From: Flavobacteriaceae bacterium
GTDB taxonomy: Bacteria > Bacteroidota > Bacteroidia > Flavobacteriales > Flavobacteriaceae
Assembly (NCBI GenBank): GCA_021647405.1
Contig: JAKIUU010000019.1
Location: 1-46,220, forward strand
DNA: 46,220 nucleotides
Reading direction: 5' to 3'
The notes below the pieces were generated by a model that was not told the DNA's origin, made no database searches, and saw only the letters and a program-made list of their open reading frames with translations. Shown piece by piece: positions 1-9,000 of this stretch. The position numbers and the translations under genes were made by a program. Each line of letters opens with the position of its first letter. The first letter of the stretch is position 1.

Positions 1-3
1 ATT

Positions 4-780
4 TCAAATGCCATCGTTTTGAATTTTATCTGTTAATGCGATGAATTGCGCGACCGATAATTGTTCGGGACGTTGCGCAAATATAACATCTTCTCTTAAC
101 TTATCAGATAAATTAAACGATTTTAAGCTGTTGCGCAATGTTTTGCGGCGTTGGTTAAAAGCCGTTTTTACGACGCGAAAAAATAAAGTTTCGTCAACCG
201 GTAGTTTATAATTGTCTTTACGGCGCATCAACAACACGCCAGAATTGACTTTTGGAGGTGGGTTAAAAACCGTAGGCGCTACGGTAAATAAATAACTTAC
301 CTCATAAAACGCTTGGGTTAAAACCGATAAAATACCATAGACTTTTGAACCTTCTTTGTGGGCGATGCGTTGGGCGACTTCTTTTTGAAACATTCCACAA
401 AGTTCTGGTATGTATTGTCTGTTTTCCAGCGTTTTAAAAACAATTTGTGTAGAAATATTATAAGGAAAATTACCAATAATGGCCACTTGCTTTTGTTTAA
501 AGTAAGTGCTTAAATCGAATTTTAAAAAATCGGCTTCAATAATGTTGTTGGCTAAGTTTAAAAAACGAACTTTGAGATAAGTTACCGATTCAGCATCGAT
601 TTCTATAACATAGGTATCTGTTTTTTTTGGAAGTAAAAATTGGGTTAAAACCCCCATACCGGGACCAATTTCTAATACATTTTTATAGCCAGTTAAGGTT
701 AGCGCATTGGCTATTTTTTGAGCAATGCTTTCGTCTTTTAAAAAATGTTGACCGAGGTGTTTTTTAGCGCGTACTGTCAT
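4..780 (-). CDS. rsmA: 16S rRNA (adenine(1518)-N(6)/adenine(1519)-N(6))-dimethyltransferase RsmA (KsgA)
   Basis: A cytoplasmic enzyme of 258 residues that dimethylates two adjacent adenines near the 3' end of 16S rRNA, using S-adenosylmethionine, during late assembly of the small ribosomal subunit. Seen: the N-terminal KKHLGQHFLKD signature (about 6-16), the SAM-binding loop LEIGPGMG (36-43), an acidic residue after strand 2 (EID, 60-62) and the catalytic NFPYN motif (104-108; many relatives have NLPYN). Length is normal for the family. The stop lies at the first bases of the window, so the gene is complete. It is the last gene of a minus-strand operon, 3 bases after the DUF4286 gene. The call is secure. 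Confidence 0.97.
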   Translation of the reverse strand: MTVRAKKHLGQHFLKDESIAQKIANALTLTGYKNVLEIGPGMGVLTQFLLPKKTDTYVIEIDAESVTYLKVRFLNLANNIIEADFLKFDLSTYFKQKQVAIIGNFPYNISTQIVFKTLENRQYIPELCGMFQKEVAQRIAHKEGSKVYGILSVLTQAFYEVSYLFTVAPTVFNPPPKVNSGVLLMRRKDNYKLPVDETLFFRVVKTAFNQRRKTLRNSLKSFNLSDKLREDVIFAQRPEQLSVAQFIALTDKIQNDGI

Positions 781-783
781 AAT

Positions 784-1092
784 TTAATACTCAGAAATAA
801 TTTCCAGTTCGGTTCTAAAAGCCACAAATTTACCGTCAAAGGCTTTGTTTTGGTTTCTTAAGCGGGTAGCATCTTCATCGTAATATCTTTGTAGCGTCGC
901 TTTGTCTTTGGTGGTGTATTGTACAGAGTAGGTAAGGCCGCCCATTTCTTCTTTAACTAAGACATGTGTGAGTTTGGCTGCGGTAAATTTTTTGGTAGCC
1001 AACATAGCAGGTATGTGTTCTGTTTGCATCCACTTTAACCATGTATCATGAATAGACTCGTCAATATTTATGGTAACATTGTATATGTACAT
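784..1092 (-). CDS. DUF4286 family small protein
   Basis: A 102-residue protein without signal peptide or membrane segment. It matches my memory of the DUF4286 family, small alpha/beta proteins of Bacteroidota that resemble the ferredoxin-like dimeric barrel fold. Visible marks are the MYIYNVTINIDESI start, HDTWLKWMQTEHIPAML (about 15-31) and an acidic, aromatic C-terminal half. No catalytic residues can be named and the function is unknown. It lies 5 bases after the TPR gene and 3 bases before rsmA, so the three are almost certainly co-transcribed. Coupling to rsmA may hint at a link with ribosome maturation, but that is only inference from position. Confidence 0.85.
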   Translation of the reverse strand: MYIYNVTINIDESIHDTWLKWMQTEHIPAMLATKKFTAAKLTHVLVKEEMGGLTYSVQYTTKDKATLQRYYDEDATRLRNQNKAFDGKFVAFRTELEIISEY

Positions 1093-1097
1093 GTGGT

Positions 1098-2879
1098 TTA
1101 ATTTAGGGGTTCAGGGCGCAGTTTTCTAAATTTATTCCTTGCCTCAACTAAATAAATACTGGCGGGGTAATCGAAAATTATTTTTTCGTAAAATTGTGCT
1201 GCTTTTGTAGGGTCAAATAATTTTTTTTGATATAATTGTGCCAAACTAAAACAGGCGTCATCGGCTAAAATACTTTCTTTATCTTGTTTTAAAATTTTGA
1301 GATAATTGGCTTCGGCTTTATCAAATTCCTTCAGTTTTGTAAATAATTGTGCTTGTTTGTTAAGTGCATATATTTTTATGGGGTATTTTTTAAATTTTTG
1401 TATCACGGCGCTCAATGTGTCTATGGCCATTTCTTCTTTGTTTTGAAGCGCTAATAACTCGGCTGCAGCATAACTTTTTAAGGATTGTGGCTTATCGGTT
1501 TGGTTGTTGTTAGCTATGAGTAGGCTTAGCTTTAAAGCATCGTTGGCAATGCGTTGTGAAGTCTCGCTTTTTAAAACTTTGAGTTGGGTTTGTGCCCAAT
1601 CAAAATCGCCTTTATAATAAGAGGTCTGTGCTATTTTAAAAGTGGCTTGTTGTGCTAAAGCAGAATTTTTAAAATTTAATTTTATTTGGGTATAGGTTAT
1701 TAAGGCTTGATTTAATTGATTGGAAAAAACAAAAATATCGGCTAATTTTAATTTTAACGCCCCTTTTTGATAGCTGTCTAGATTTAGTTTTAAAGGGCGT
1801 TTAATTAGATTTATAGCCGCGTTTGGGCGGTTTAATTTATAGCTTAAAAAACTTGCATATTCATGTTGAATGTTGAGCGTTTCTTTGTTGAAGCCAAATT
1901 TTAAAATAAGATTCTGAAATTTTAAATTTATTTGCTGTAATTCTTTTGGCGTGTCTTTAGTGGCGATTTCTGTTTTTAAGAGATACAAATTGGCTAGAAT
2001 TTTTAAAGTTATTTGCTGGGTGTTTTTGAGAACGAACTCAAAACATTGCGAAGAGGTATTAAAAACAGACTCATTATATGCTATTTTACCCAATACAATA
2101 ATGCGATTTAAATCGCCTGGTTTTCGTTTAAAAAGGGCCTTTTCTTGAATAAAAGCTTTATTGTAACGTTTTTCTTGCATAAACAACCAACTCAATAAAA
2201 TATTCCAAGAAGTGTCTGGGTTGTTCTGTAAACGCTGTATTAACAGTGTTTTAAATAAAATATTATTTTCGTTTTTGGCGTCATCTGTAATAAATTTACC
2301 GATATATCGTAAAATTGAAAGCGTGTAAGATTTGTCTTTTTCAACAATCTTCAAAAAGCCGTCAAACATACTGTTTATGGCACCTTGCTCACCATAAATT
2401 AAGGCTATTTGTAAGTTAAAATTCAATTCAGAATTTATACGCATGGCTGTTTGGTAGGTCTTTAATGCGTAATCTAGCAGGTTGTTGTCTTGAAATAATT
2501 TGCCAGTATTGTATCCTAAATTAGGGTCTTTCTCAACAGATTTAAGTGCTAAATCATAATAAAAATTGGCTTTTTTATCTTGGTTTTGCAATGCATAATT
2601 ATAGCCTAGCTCTACATTAAGTTGCTTTTGTTTTGGATATTTTTGCAGTCGTTTTAAAATAATTTCTTGTGCCGCGTTGTACTTTTCTAATTGCTGATAG
2701 CTCGACACTAGAAATTTAAAATAATCGGTTCTATAGCTGTGTTTTTGATGAAGGATTTTGTAAAGTTCAATGGCTTTTTCATACTGTCCAGATTGGTAAA
2801 AGGTTCTTGCCATTCTGGGGCTTTGAGCCGATGTTGCCAAACAGATAAATGTAAAAATTGTAATTAAAAATGCCTTCAT
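1098..2879 (-). CDS. Secreted or periplasmic tetratricopeptide repeat protein
   Basis: A 593-residue protein with an N-terminal signal peptide (MKAFLITIFTFICLATSAQ; cleavage probably near residue 19) followed almost entirely by helical tetratricopeptide repeats. Clear TPR-like units include SGQYEKAIELYKILHQ (about 30-45), NQDKKANFYYDLALK, LDYALKTYQTAMRIN, KGDFDWAQTQLKVLK and, at the C-terminus, KEFDKAEANYLKILKQD and DPTKAAQFYEKIIFDYP. The last repeats resemble those of YbgF/CpoB- and BamD-type proteins. TPR solenoids are protein-binding scaffolds and no enzymatic motif is seen. It heads the minus-strand operon with the DUF4286 gene and rsmA and has a good -7 box 19 bases upstream. Its specific partner is unknown. 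Confidence 0.85.
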   Translation of the reverse strand: MKAFLITIFTFICLATSAQSPRMARTFYQSGQYEKAIELYKILHQKHSYRTDYFKFLVSSYQQLEKYNAAQEIILKRLQKYPKQKQLNVELGYNYALQNQDKKANFYYDLALKSVEKDPNLGYNTGKLFQDNNLLDYALKTYQTAMRINSELNFNLQIALIYGEQGAINSMFDGFLKIVEKDKSYTLSILRYIGKFITDDAKNENNILFKTLLIQRLQNNPDTSWNILLSWLFMQEKRYNKAFIQEKALFKRKPGDLNRIIVLGKIAYNESVFNTSSQCFEFVLKNTQQITLKILANLYLLKTEIATKDTPKELQQINLKFQNLILKFGFNKETLNIQHEYASFLSYKLNRPNAAINLIKRPLKLNLDSYQKGALKLKLADIFVFSNQLNQALITYTQIKLNFKNSALAQQATFKIAQTSYYKGDFDWAQTQLKVLKSETSQRIANDALKLSLLIANNNQTDKPQSLKSYAAAELLALQNKEEMAIDTLSAVIQKFKKYPIKIYALNKQAQLFTKLKEFDKAEANYLKILKQDKESILADDACFSLAQLYQKKLFDPTKAAQFYEKIIFDYPASIYLVEARNKFRKLRPEPLN

Positions 2880-2898
2880 AAAGGTTTTTATGTTGTTT

Positions 2899-2906
2899 CA
2901 AAGATA
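2899..2906 (-). promoter_or_regulatory. Predicted -7 box for the TPR-DUF4286-rsmA operon
   Basis: On the minus strand this reads TATCTTTG, an exact match to the Bacteroidota -7 consensus TAnnTTTG, 19 bases before the TPR start codon. No clear TTG -33 element sits 17-23 bases further upstream, so the call rests on the -7 box and its position alone. Confidence 0.45.
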
Positions 2907-2953
2907 CAAAACAAGTGTTAAAGTTTCTTTAAAATGACTGGTTTTTGATTTGT

Positions 2954-2982
2954 TTGTGTGTAACATTTCGGCACTATTCTTG
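2954..2982 (+). promoter_or_regulatory. Predicted -33/-7 promoter for the 47-residue gene
   Basis: TTG at 2954-2956, an 18-base spacer, then TATTCTTG at 2975-2982 (one mismatch to TAnnTTTG). This is the spacing expected for the primary sigma factor of Bacteroidota. The only plus-strand gene it could serve is the short frame starting at 3017, so promoter and gene support each other. Confidence 0.5.
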
Positions 2983-3016
2983 TCTTAAGTATAAATAACA
3001 TTAAAGAACCAAAATT

Positions 3017-3160
3017 ATGAACGCCCTTATTTTAAAATATCTGACCACAAAAAGCAAAGCACAACAATTTATGAACAATGGCCAAATTACCGATTATATA
3101 AACACTTTGGTAGAATTAAATCAACAAAAACGCTTGTTGAAATTGGCTATAGCCAACTAA
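3017..3160 (+). CDS. Small uncharacterised protein, 47 residues
   Basis: An ATG-initiated frame of 48 codons encoding a small, basic, soluble, mainly helical protein. It begins MNALILKYLTTKSKAQQF and ends QQKRLLKLAIAN, with a central NNGQITDYINTLVELN segment. There is no signal peptide, membrane helix or cysteine. Evidence for reality: a well-spaced -33/-7 promoter 35 bases upstream, an A-rich leader typical of flavobacterial start sites, and a sensible composition. Its TAA overlaps the opposing serS TAG by two bases within CTAA, so the two genes meet exactly tail to tail. I do not recognise a family with certainty. A short regulatory or ribosome-associated protein is possible but unsupported. 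Confidence 0.6.
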   Translation: MNALILKYLTTKSKAQQFMNNGQITDYINTLVELNQQKRLLKLAIAN

Positions 3161-4431
3161 TCTATTTTTGAAAATCCAGTATAGCTTTGTAATACTTCGG
3201 GAATAACGATGCCATCTTCGGTTTGATGATTTTCCAATATTCCCGCCAACACACGTGGTAAAGCTAACGAACTTCCGTTAAGCGTATGAGCCAATTGTGT
3301 TTTTCCTGCTGCATTTTTATAGCGCAATTTTAAACGATTGGCCTGAAAAGTTTCGAAATTAGAAACCGAACTTATTTCTAACCAACGCTTTTGGGCGGTA
3401 GAATAAATTTCAAAATCGTAAGTTATGGCCGATGTAAATCCCAAATCGCCTCCGCATAAGCGTAAAATCCGATAAGGTAATTTCAATTCGTTTAAAATAG
3501 ATTTGATATGTGCAACCATAGTGTCGAGTGCCGGGTAAGAATTTTCGGGTTTTTCTAAACGCACAATCTCAACTTTATCAAATTGATGCAAGCGATTTAA
3601 CCCTCTTACATGCGCGCCATACGAACCTGCTTCGCGTCTAAAACAAGGTGTGTAAGCTGTGCACATAACAGGAAAATCAGACTCATTTAAAATGACATCT
3701 CTAAAAAAATTGGTAACAGGTACTTCGGCTGTAGGTATTAAATACAAATCGTCTTTGGCATCGTGATACATTTGCCCTTCTTTGTCAGGCAACTGCCCTG
3801 TGCCAAAACCCGATTCGGCATTTACCAAATACGGCGGTTGGTATTCTGTGTATCCAGCAGCGGTATTTTTATCTAAAAAATAACTGATTAAGGCCCGTTG
3901 TAATTTGGCGCCTTTGCCTTTATAAACAGGAAAACCAGCCCCTGTTATTTTATTGCCTAAGTCAAAATCTATAATGTCGTATTTTTTGGCCAGATCCCAA
4001 TGAGGAACCGCATTTTTGTGTAAAATAGGAATTTCACCTTGCTCTAAAACACATAAATTGTCGGTTTCTGAAGTGCCTGCGGGCACCAATTCGTTGGGGA
4101 TATTTGGTATTTGATATAGCAGTTCTTGTAATTCAAGAGTCACTTTGTTTAATTGTTCTGACAGGTCTTTTGAGGCTGTCTTTAACTGACTTGTTTTTTC
4201 TTTTAAAAGTGTGGCTTTTTGAGATTCGCCAGATTTGTACAAAGCACCAATTTCTTTAGAAAAGGTGTTTATATCGGCTAAGGTGCTGTCTAATTGTGCT
4301 TGGGTACGGCGTCTTAATGCATCTGACGAAAGCACATTTTCAATTACAGTCGCGGCATTTTTAAAATTGCGTTTGGCCAAGCCTTGTAACACTTTGGTTT
4401 TGTTATCTCTGATAAAAGCTACTTGTAACAT
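3157..4431 (-). CDS. serS: Serine-tRNA ligase (seryl-tRNA synthetase)
   Basis: A cytoplasmic class II aminoacyl-tRNA synthetase that charges tRNA-Ser (and tRNA-Sec where present) with serine. The 424-residue length is typical. Domains: the N-terminal antiparallel coiled-coil tRNA-binding arm (about 1-110, ending near LLYQIPNIPNE), then the class II core with motif 2 (FRREAGSYGAHVRGLNRLHQ) and motif 3 (LNGSSLALPRVLAGILENHQ). The substrate-binding TAEVPVT segment is also present. It starts with ATG at 4431 and has a -7 box on the minus strand at 4457-4464. It converges on the small plus-strand gene at 3017-3160, with overlapping stop codons. The call is secure. Confidence 0.98.
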   Translation of the reverse strand: MLQVAFIRDNKTKVLQGLAKRNFKNAATVIENVLSSDALRRRTQAQLDSTLADINTFSKEIGALYKSGESQKATLLKEKTSQLKTASKDLSEQLNKVTLELQELLYQIPNIPNELVPAGTSETDNLCVLEQGEIPILHKNAVPHWDLAKKYDIIDFDLGNKITGAGFPVYKGKGAKLQRALISYFLDKNTAAGYTEYQPPYLVNAESGFGTGQLPDKEGQMYHDAKDDLYLIPTAEVPVTNFFRDVILNESDFPVMCTAYTPCFRREAGSYGAHVRGLNRLHQFDKVEIVRLEKPENSYPALDTMVAHIKSILNELKLPYRILRLCGGDLGFTSAITYDFEIYSTAQKRWLEISSVSNFETFQANRLKLRYKNAAGKTQLAHTLNGSSLALPRVLAGILENHQTEDGIVIPEVLQSYTGFSKID

Positions 4432-4456
4432 TATGCTGTTGTTTGATTTAAAGGAG

Positions 4457-4464
4457 CAAATTTA
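4457..4464 (-). promoter_or_regulatory. Predicted -7 box for serS
   Basis: On the minus strand the sequence is TAAATTTG, an exact match to TAnnTTTG, 25 bases before the serS start codon, in the 46-base gap after ribF. No TTG -33 element at proper spacing was found. It suggests serS can be transcribed independently of ribF. Confidence 0.4.
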
Positions 4465-4477
4465 AACAATTATAAAG

Positions 4478-5419
4478 TTAATTTTTAGGGATTGAATCGA
4501 TATATTTTCTAGCGGCCAAAGCATCTGATTTTATTTGAATTTTGAGTTCTTGTAAAGAAGCGAATTTTAGTTCATCGCGTAGGCGGTATAAGAGGTAAAT
4601 TTTTAATTTCTTGCCGTATAAATCGCCTTTAAAATCGAGTAAATAGGTTTCAATTGTTTGGTTTTTTCCATTTACAGTTGGGCGAAATCCGATGTTCATA
4701 ATGCCGTAAAGGGTTTTGCCCTTTACAGCTGTTTTTATCACATAAACACCTGTTTTTGGAATGAGTTTATAGGATTCTTCAATATGCAGATTTACCGTAG
4801 GAAAATCAAGTGTCTTGCCCAATCCTTGTCCTTTTATTACTTTTCCAGAGAGCATATAATGATAACCGAGATATTTGTTAGCAGTGGTAATATTACCATT
4901 GGCAAGTGCCGCTCTTATCTTTGTTGAGCTCACCGCAACATCTTCAATATCTTGTTGGGCAATTTGTACAATTTCATAGTTGTATAATTCGCTGTATTCT
5001 TTTAATTGGTCAAAATCACCTTCACGATTTCTGCCAAATTGATGGTCGTAACCTACAATTAATAATTTTGTATTTAGATGATTTACTAAAATGTTACGTA
5101 CAAAGTCTAAAGCGCTTAAACGCGAAAAGTCTTTTGAAAAAGCTTCAATTACCAAGCAATTAATTCCAAATTCTTCAAATAGGGCAATGCGTTCGTCAAT
5201 TGTGTTGAGTAACTTTAGAGTGTCGTTATCCTGTAAAACCATTCGCGGATGCGGAAATAGGGTAAAGACCACAGCGTCTAAATTGTGCTGTTTGCTGTGC
5301 GCTTTTAACTGGGTTAGTATTTTTTTATGACCCATATGTAAGCCGTCAAAAGTACCAATGGTTACTGCAGAACCTTTTTTGTTTGATTTAAATGCTTTGT
5401 AAGAGTGGAATATTTTCAA
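4478..5419 (-). CDS. ribF: Bifunctional riboflavin kinase / FAD synthetase RibF
   Basis: A cytoplasmic enzyme that phosphorylates riboflavin to FMN and adenylylates FMN to FAD. Seen in 313 residues (normal): an N-terminal nucleotidyltransferase domain with TIGTFDGLHMGHKKIL (about 21-36, containing the HxGH site), FTLFPHPR and VSSTKIRAAL, then a C-terminal riboflavin kinase domain beginning near GKVIKGQGLGKTLDFPTVNL and including GIMNIGFRPTV and ETYLLDF. It lies 3 bases after the lipoprotein gene and 46 bases before serS. No FMN riboswitch-like leader is visible. The call is secure. Confidence 0.97.
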   Translation of the reverse strand: MKIFHSYKAFKSNKKGSAVTIGTFDGLHMGHKKILTQLKAHSKQHNLDAVVFTLFPHPRMVLQDNDTLKLLNTIDERIALFEEFGINCLVIEAFSKDFSRLSALDFVRNILVNHLNTKLLIVGYDHQFGRNREGDFDQLKEYSELYNYEIVQIAQQDIEDVAVSSTKIRAALANGNITTANKYLGYHYMLSGKVIKGQGLGKTLDFPTVNLHIEESYKLIPKTGVYVIKTAVKGKTLYGIMNIGFRPTVNGKNQTIETYLLDFKGDLYGKKLKIYLLYRLRDELKFASLQELKIQIKSDALAARKYIDSIPKN

Positions 5420-5422
5420 AAT

Positions 5423-5953
5423 CTATGGCTTAAGTTGTATTTTTTGATCAATAAAATTAAGAACTTGTGGCAGATTATTGAGCGCAATATGCGCTTTTAT
5501 TTTTAGTGTATGGGCTGATAAATTAACAGAAAGTTGTCCCTTATCTATCTTGTGGAAACCAATATAATCGCGGCAAAAACAAAAGCGTGCAAACCAAATA
5601 TTTATTGGGGAGTTCTTTAAAGTGCTTAGATTTAGATGCTGTTTTTGATTGGGTATTTCAATAAATAAAACTTCACGATAGCCAGCATCGGCAACATTTT
5701 TAGGTGTTTTTTTAACCGACTCGAATTTGAGAACGAGGTTTAGTCCTTTTTTTTGAGTGATGTAATTTACGCCATCAGCTTCCTGTTTTACAGATAATTC
5801 TGAGTGTGGCGTAAGCGTTAGAGTTATGTTATTATCTTTTGAGTTGGGTAACTTCTCAGTTGTAATTTTAGAGACAACAGGTTTGTTTGTGACGCAAGAA
5901 GAATTGAGTATAAAACATATAATAAATACAATTTTAAAGATTACGGAACGCAT
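5423..5953 (-). CDS. Uncharacterised lipoprotein
   Basis: A 176-residue protein when started at the ATG at 5953. An in-frame ATG at 5989 would add 12 residues ahead of an otherwise normal signal peptide, so the inner start is preferred. The sequence MRSVIFKIVFIICFILNSSC ends in a lipobox with the lipidated cysteine at residue 20, so it should be anchored in the envelope. The mature part is mostly beta-type with a central WFARFCFCRDYIGF segment (two nearby cysteines) and ends IDQKIQLKP. I recognise no family and cannot assign a function. Three bases separate it from ribF, so co-transcription is likely. It is divergent from the metalloprotease gene, with back-to-back -7 boxes between them. Confidence 0.75.
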   Translation of the reverse strand: MRSVIFKIVFIICFILNSSCVTNKPVVSKITTEKLPNSKDNNITLTLTPHSELSVKQEADGVNYITQKKGLNLVLKFESVKKTPKNVADAGYREVLFIEIPNQKQHLNLSTLKNSPINIWFARFCFCRDYIGFHKIDKGQLSVNLSAHTLKIKAHIALNNLPQVLNFIDQKIQLKP

Positions 5954-5977
5954 AAAAGAGGTCAATAAAAAATTAAT

Positions 5978-5985
5978 TAGATTTG
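5978..5985 (+). promoter_or_regulatory. Predicted -7 box for the metalloprotease gene
   Basis: TAGATTTG matches TAnnTTTG exactly and ends 18 bases before the ATG at 6004. Its last three bases are the TTG that would otherwise look like an upstream in-frame start at 5983, which argues against that start. No -33 TTG is visible. Confidence 0.4.
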
Positions 5986-5986
5986 T

Positions 5987-5994
5987 CAAAAATA
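5987..5994 (-). promoter_or_regulatory. Predicted -7 box for the lipoprotein-ribF unit
   Basis: On the minus strand this reads TATTTTTG, an exact TAnnTTTG match, 33 bases before the ATG at 5953. It is one base from the opposing plus-strand -7 box at 5978-5985, so the two promoters would compete for polymerase. The region is AT-rich and no -33 element was found, so chance is possible. Confidence 0.35.
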
Positions 5995-6003
5995 AATGAA
6001 TTA

Positions 6004-9000
6004 ATGAAGAACCTTATAAGAATTATATTATTTTCTATTTTCTTTTTTTCTGTGCAACATGTATTTTCACAAACCAAAGGTGTATGGGCAATATCTGATG
6101 TACACACAGAGTCCTCTAAAATTTTACAACGCACCACTTCTCCAAAACACTATAAAAATTATAAGTTAGATATAAATAAGCTTAAAAAAGATTTGTTAAA
6201 TGCGCCTTTGCGGAAATCGAAATTTAGCAAGTCTAAAACCATTGTTACCTTTCCAGACGCTTCAGGTAAGTTAATAAAGTTTGCTATTCTTGAAGCACCT
6301 GTTATGGCATCAGAACTGGCTAAAAAATTCCCAAACAATAAATCTTATATGGGCAGAAGCCTTAGCGACAAAAGTTTAAGTATCCGCTTTAGCGTAAACC
6401 AGTTGGGTGTTTATGCCATGATTTTTAAAGCAGGGAAAAAGGTAGAATATATAGACCCTATTAATAAAGACAGGTCTCAGTATATGGTGTATCGCAGATT
6501 AGATTTACCAAAAAAAGAACAAGGATTTGTCTGTTTAACAAAAGAAACCAAAGGTTTAAACATACCGCCAACAGTTTTTAAAATTTTTAATGCCAATGAT
6601 GCCAAGTTGCGTACTTTTAGGTTGGCATTGGCAACCACACATCAGTATTCACAATATCATGTTAATCAAGCAGGTTTGAGCTTAGCTACCAATGCACAAA
6701 AAAAGGCCGCTGTTATGGCAGCCATTACAACAACCATGACACGTGTTAATGGTATTTTTGAAAATGATGTGGCACTAACAATGGTTTTAGTGGCTAATAA
6801 TGACCAACTCATTTATCTAAATAGTTTTGTAGATCCTTATACAAATAGCGATGGAAGTGCCATGTTAGGCGAAAACCAAACCAATATTGATAATATAATA
6901 GGGACTGCTAATTACGATATTGGCCATGTATTTAGTACAGGTGGTGGTGGCGTAGCCGTATTAAATTCACCTTGTACGTCTTCTAAAGCACAGGGTGTTA
7001 CGGGACAAACCAATCCTGTGGGCGACGCTTTTGATATAGATTTTGTAGCCCACGAAATGGGGCATCAGTTTGGCGCAACCCATACTTTTAATGGAGATGC
7101 GGGAAGTTGCGGGGGAGGTAACCGTACAAATTCTACGGCCGTAGAACCAGGCAGTGGCAGCACTATTATGGCCTATGCGGGTATTTGTTTTCCTCAGAAT
7201 GTTCAAAATCACAGCGATGCTTATTTTCACAGCGTGAGTATACAACAGATGTATAGCAATATTTTTGTTGGGTTAGGTACTTGTGCCGTTCAGTCTTCAT
7301 TGGTTAACAATCTTAATGCACCTTTGGTTAATGCTGGTAGCGATGTTATTATTCCAAAATCAACACCTTTTAAATTGACAGCTGTGGCTTCTGATGCCGA
7401 TAATAACACGCTAACTTATGCTTGGGAACAAACGGACACTCAGGTTACAACAATTCCGCCTGTTGCCACAGCTACAGGGGGTGCTGTATTTAGATCGGTA
7501 TCGCCAACCATATCAGCAACACGTTATTTTCCTGATATAAATACAGTTTTATCGGGTCAAACGGCCAATGCTTGGGAAGTTGTTCCCAGTGTTGCAAGAA
7601 CTTTAAATTTTGACATCACCGTAAGGGATAATGTAAGTGGTGGTGGGCAAACAGCAAGAGATGCCAAACGCGTTACCGTGGATGGCACTTCGGGACCGTT
7701 TGTAGTAACTTCTCAAAGCACAGCTGTAACTTACGATGTGGGTTCTACACAAAGTATTAATTGGAATGTGGCCAATACAAATTTGGCTCCTGTAAATTGC
7801 ACCCATGTTGATATATTATTGTCTACAGATGGCGGGCAAACTTATCCCATTACTTTGGCTTCAAATGTTCAAAACAATGGCAGTGTTGATGTGCTCATAC
7901 CTAACAACCCTACTGCTACTGCCCGCATAATGGTTGCAGGTGTAAACAATGCGTTTTTTAATGTTAATACATCAGATTTTGCCATTCAAGAAGCTGGTTT
8001 TGCATTGTTGCCACAAAAAAATTCAACCGATGCTTGTTCTGGTAGCAATATTGTAATTAATTACACCTTCAATTCTTTTGCTGGATTTTCTGAAACAACC
8101 ACATTTTCAGCTTTAAACTTGCCAAGTGGTGTAAATGCCAATTTTAATCCGATAAGTACCTCAGTTAATGGTACAAATATACAGGTGACTTTGTCGGGTA
8201 TAACCGATGCCGTTTTAGGAAGTAATACCATTACAATACAAGCTTTGTCGCCTTCGCTTACCAGAACGGTCAATACAAACTTACAAGTTTACAGTAGCAG
8301 TTTTAACACACAAACTTTACTAACGCCAAGTAATGGAAGTATTGGTGTAAGCGTAAACCCTATGCTAACTTGGGCAAGCGAGAGCAATGCCAAAACCTAT
8401 GACTTGCAAGTTGCGACCGATATGAATTTTAGCACGATAATATCCTCAATAAATACAGGGAGCACAAATTATACTTTAAGTAATTTAATTGAAGCCACAG
8501 CTTACTATTGGCGGGTTAGATCTGTAAACCCTTGTGGAACAGGTAATTTTTCGTCAACTTCGGTTTTTGTTACTTACCAACAGGTTTGTAATACCACTTC
8601 TTATTCAGGAACCCCTATTGCTATACCCGATAATAGCACAATTGGCGCATCTTCTACTCTAAGTATTCCCGATAATGTTGTGATAACCGATATAAATATT
8701 GGGGTTAATATAACCCATGCATGGATAGGAGATGTTAAATTAAATGTTACGAGTCCAGCCAATAAAACAGTTCAGTTATTGGCTTCTGCTTTTTGTGCGC
8801 CTCCAAATATGAATGTTGTTTTTGATGACAGCGGTACTAATGCTGTTTGCAATGTGTCGGCTCCAGGCTATTCTGGAATAACAAAACCAGCAGAAACACT
8901 TTCTGTTTTTAATGGTGATAATGCCCAAGGCAATTGGGTGCTTTTTGCAGAAGATCAAGGGGCTAATGATATCGGTTCAATAATAAGTTGGAATGTTGAG

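Noticed and set aside
5340..5422. FMN riboswitch before ribF
   Set aside because: ribF follows a lipoprotein gene by 3 bases, and no leader with the conserved riboswitch core is present.
5983..6003. TTG start 7 codons upstream of the metalloprotease ATG
   Set aside because: The TTG is the end of a TAGATTTG -7 box and would put a polar segment before a normal signal peptide.
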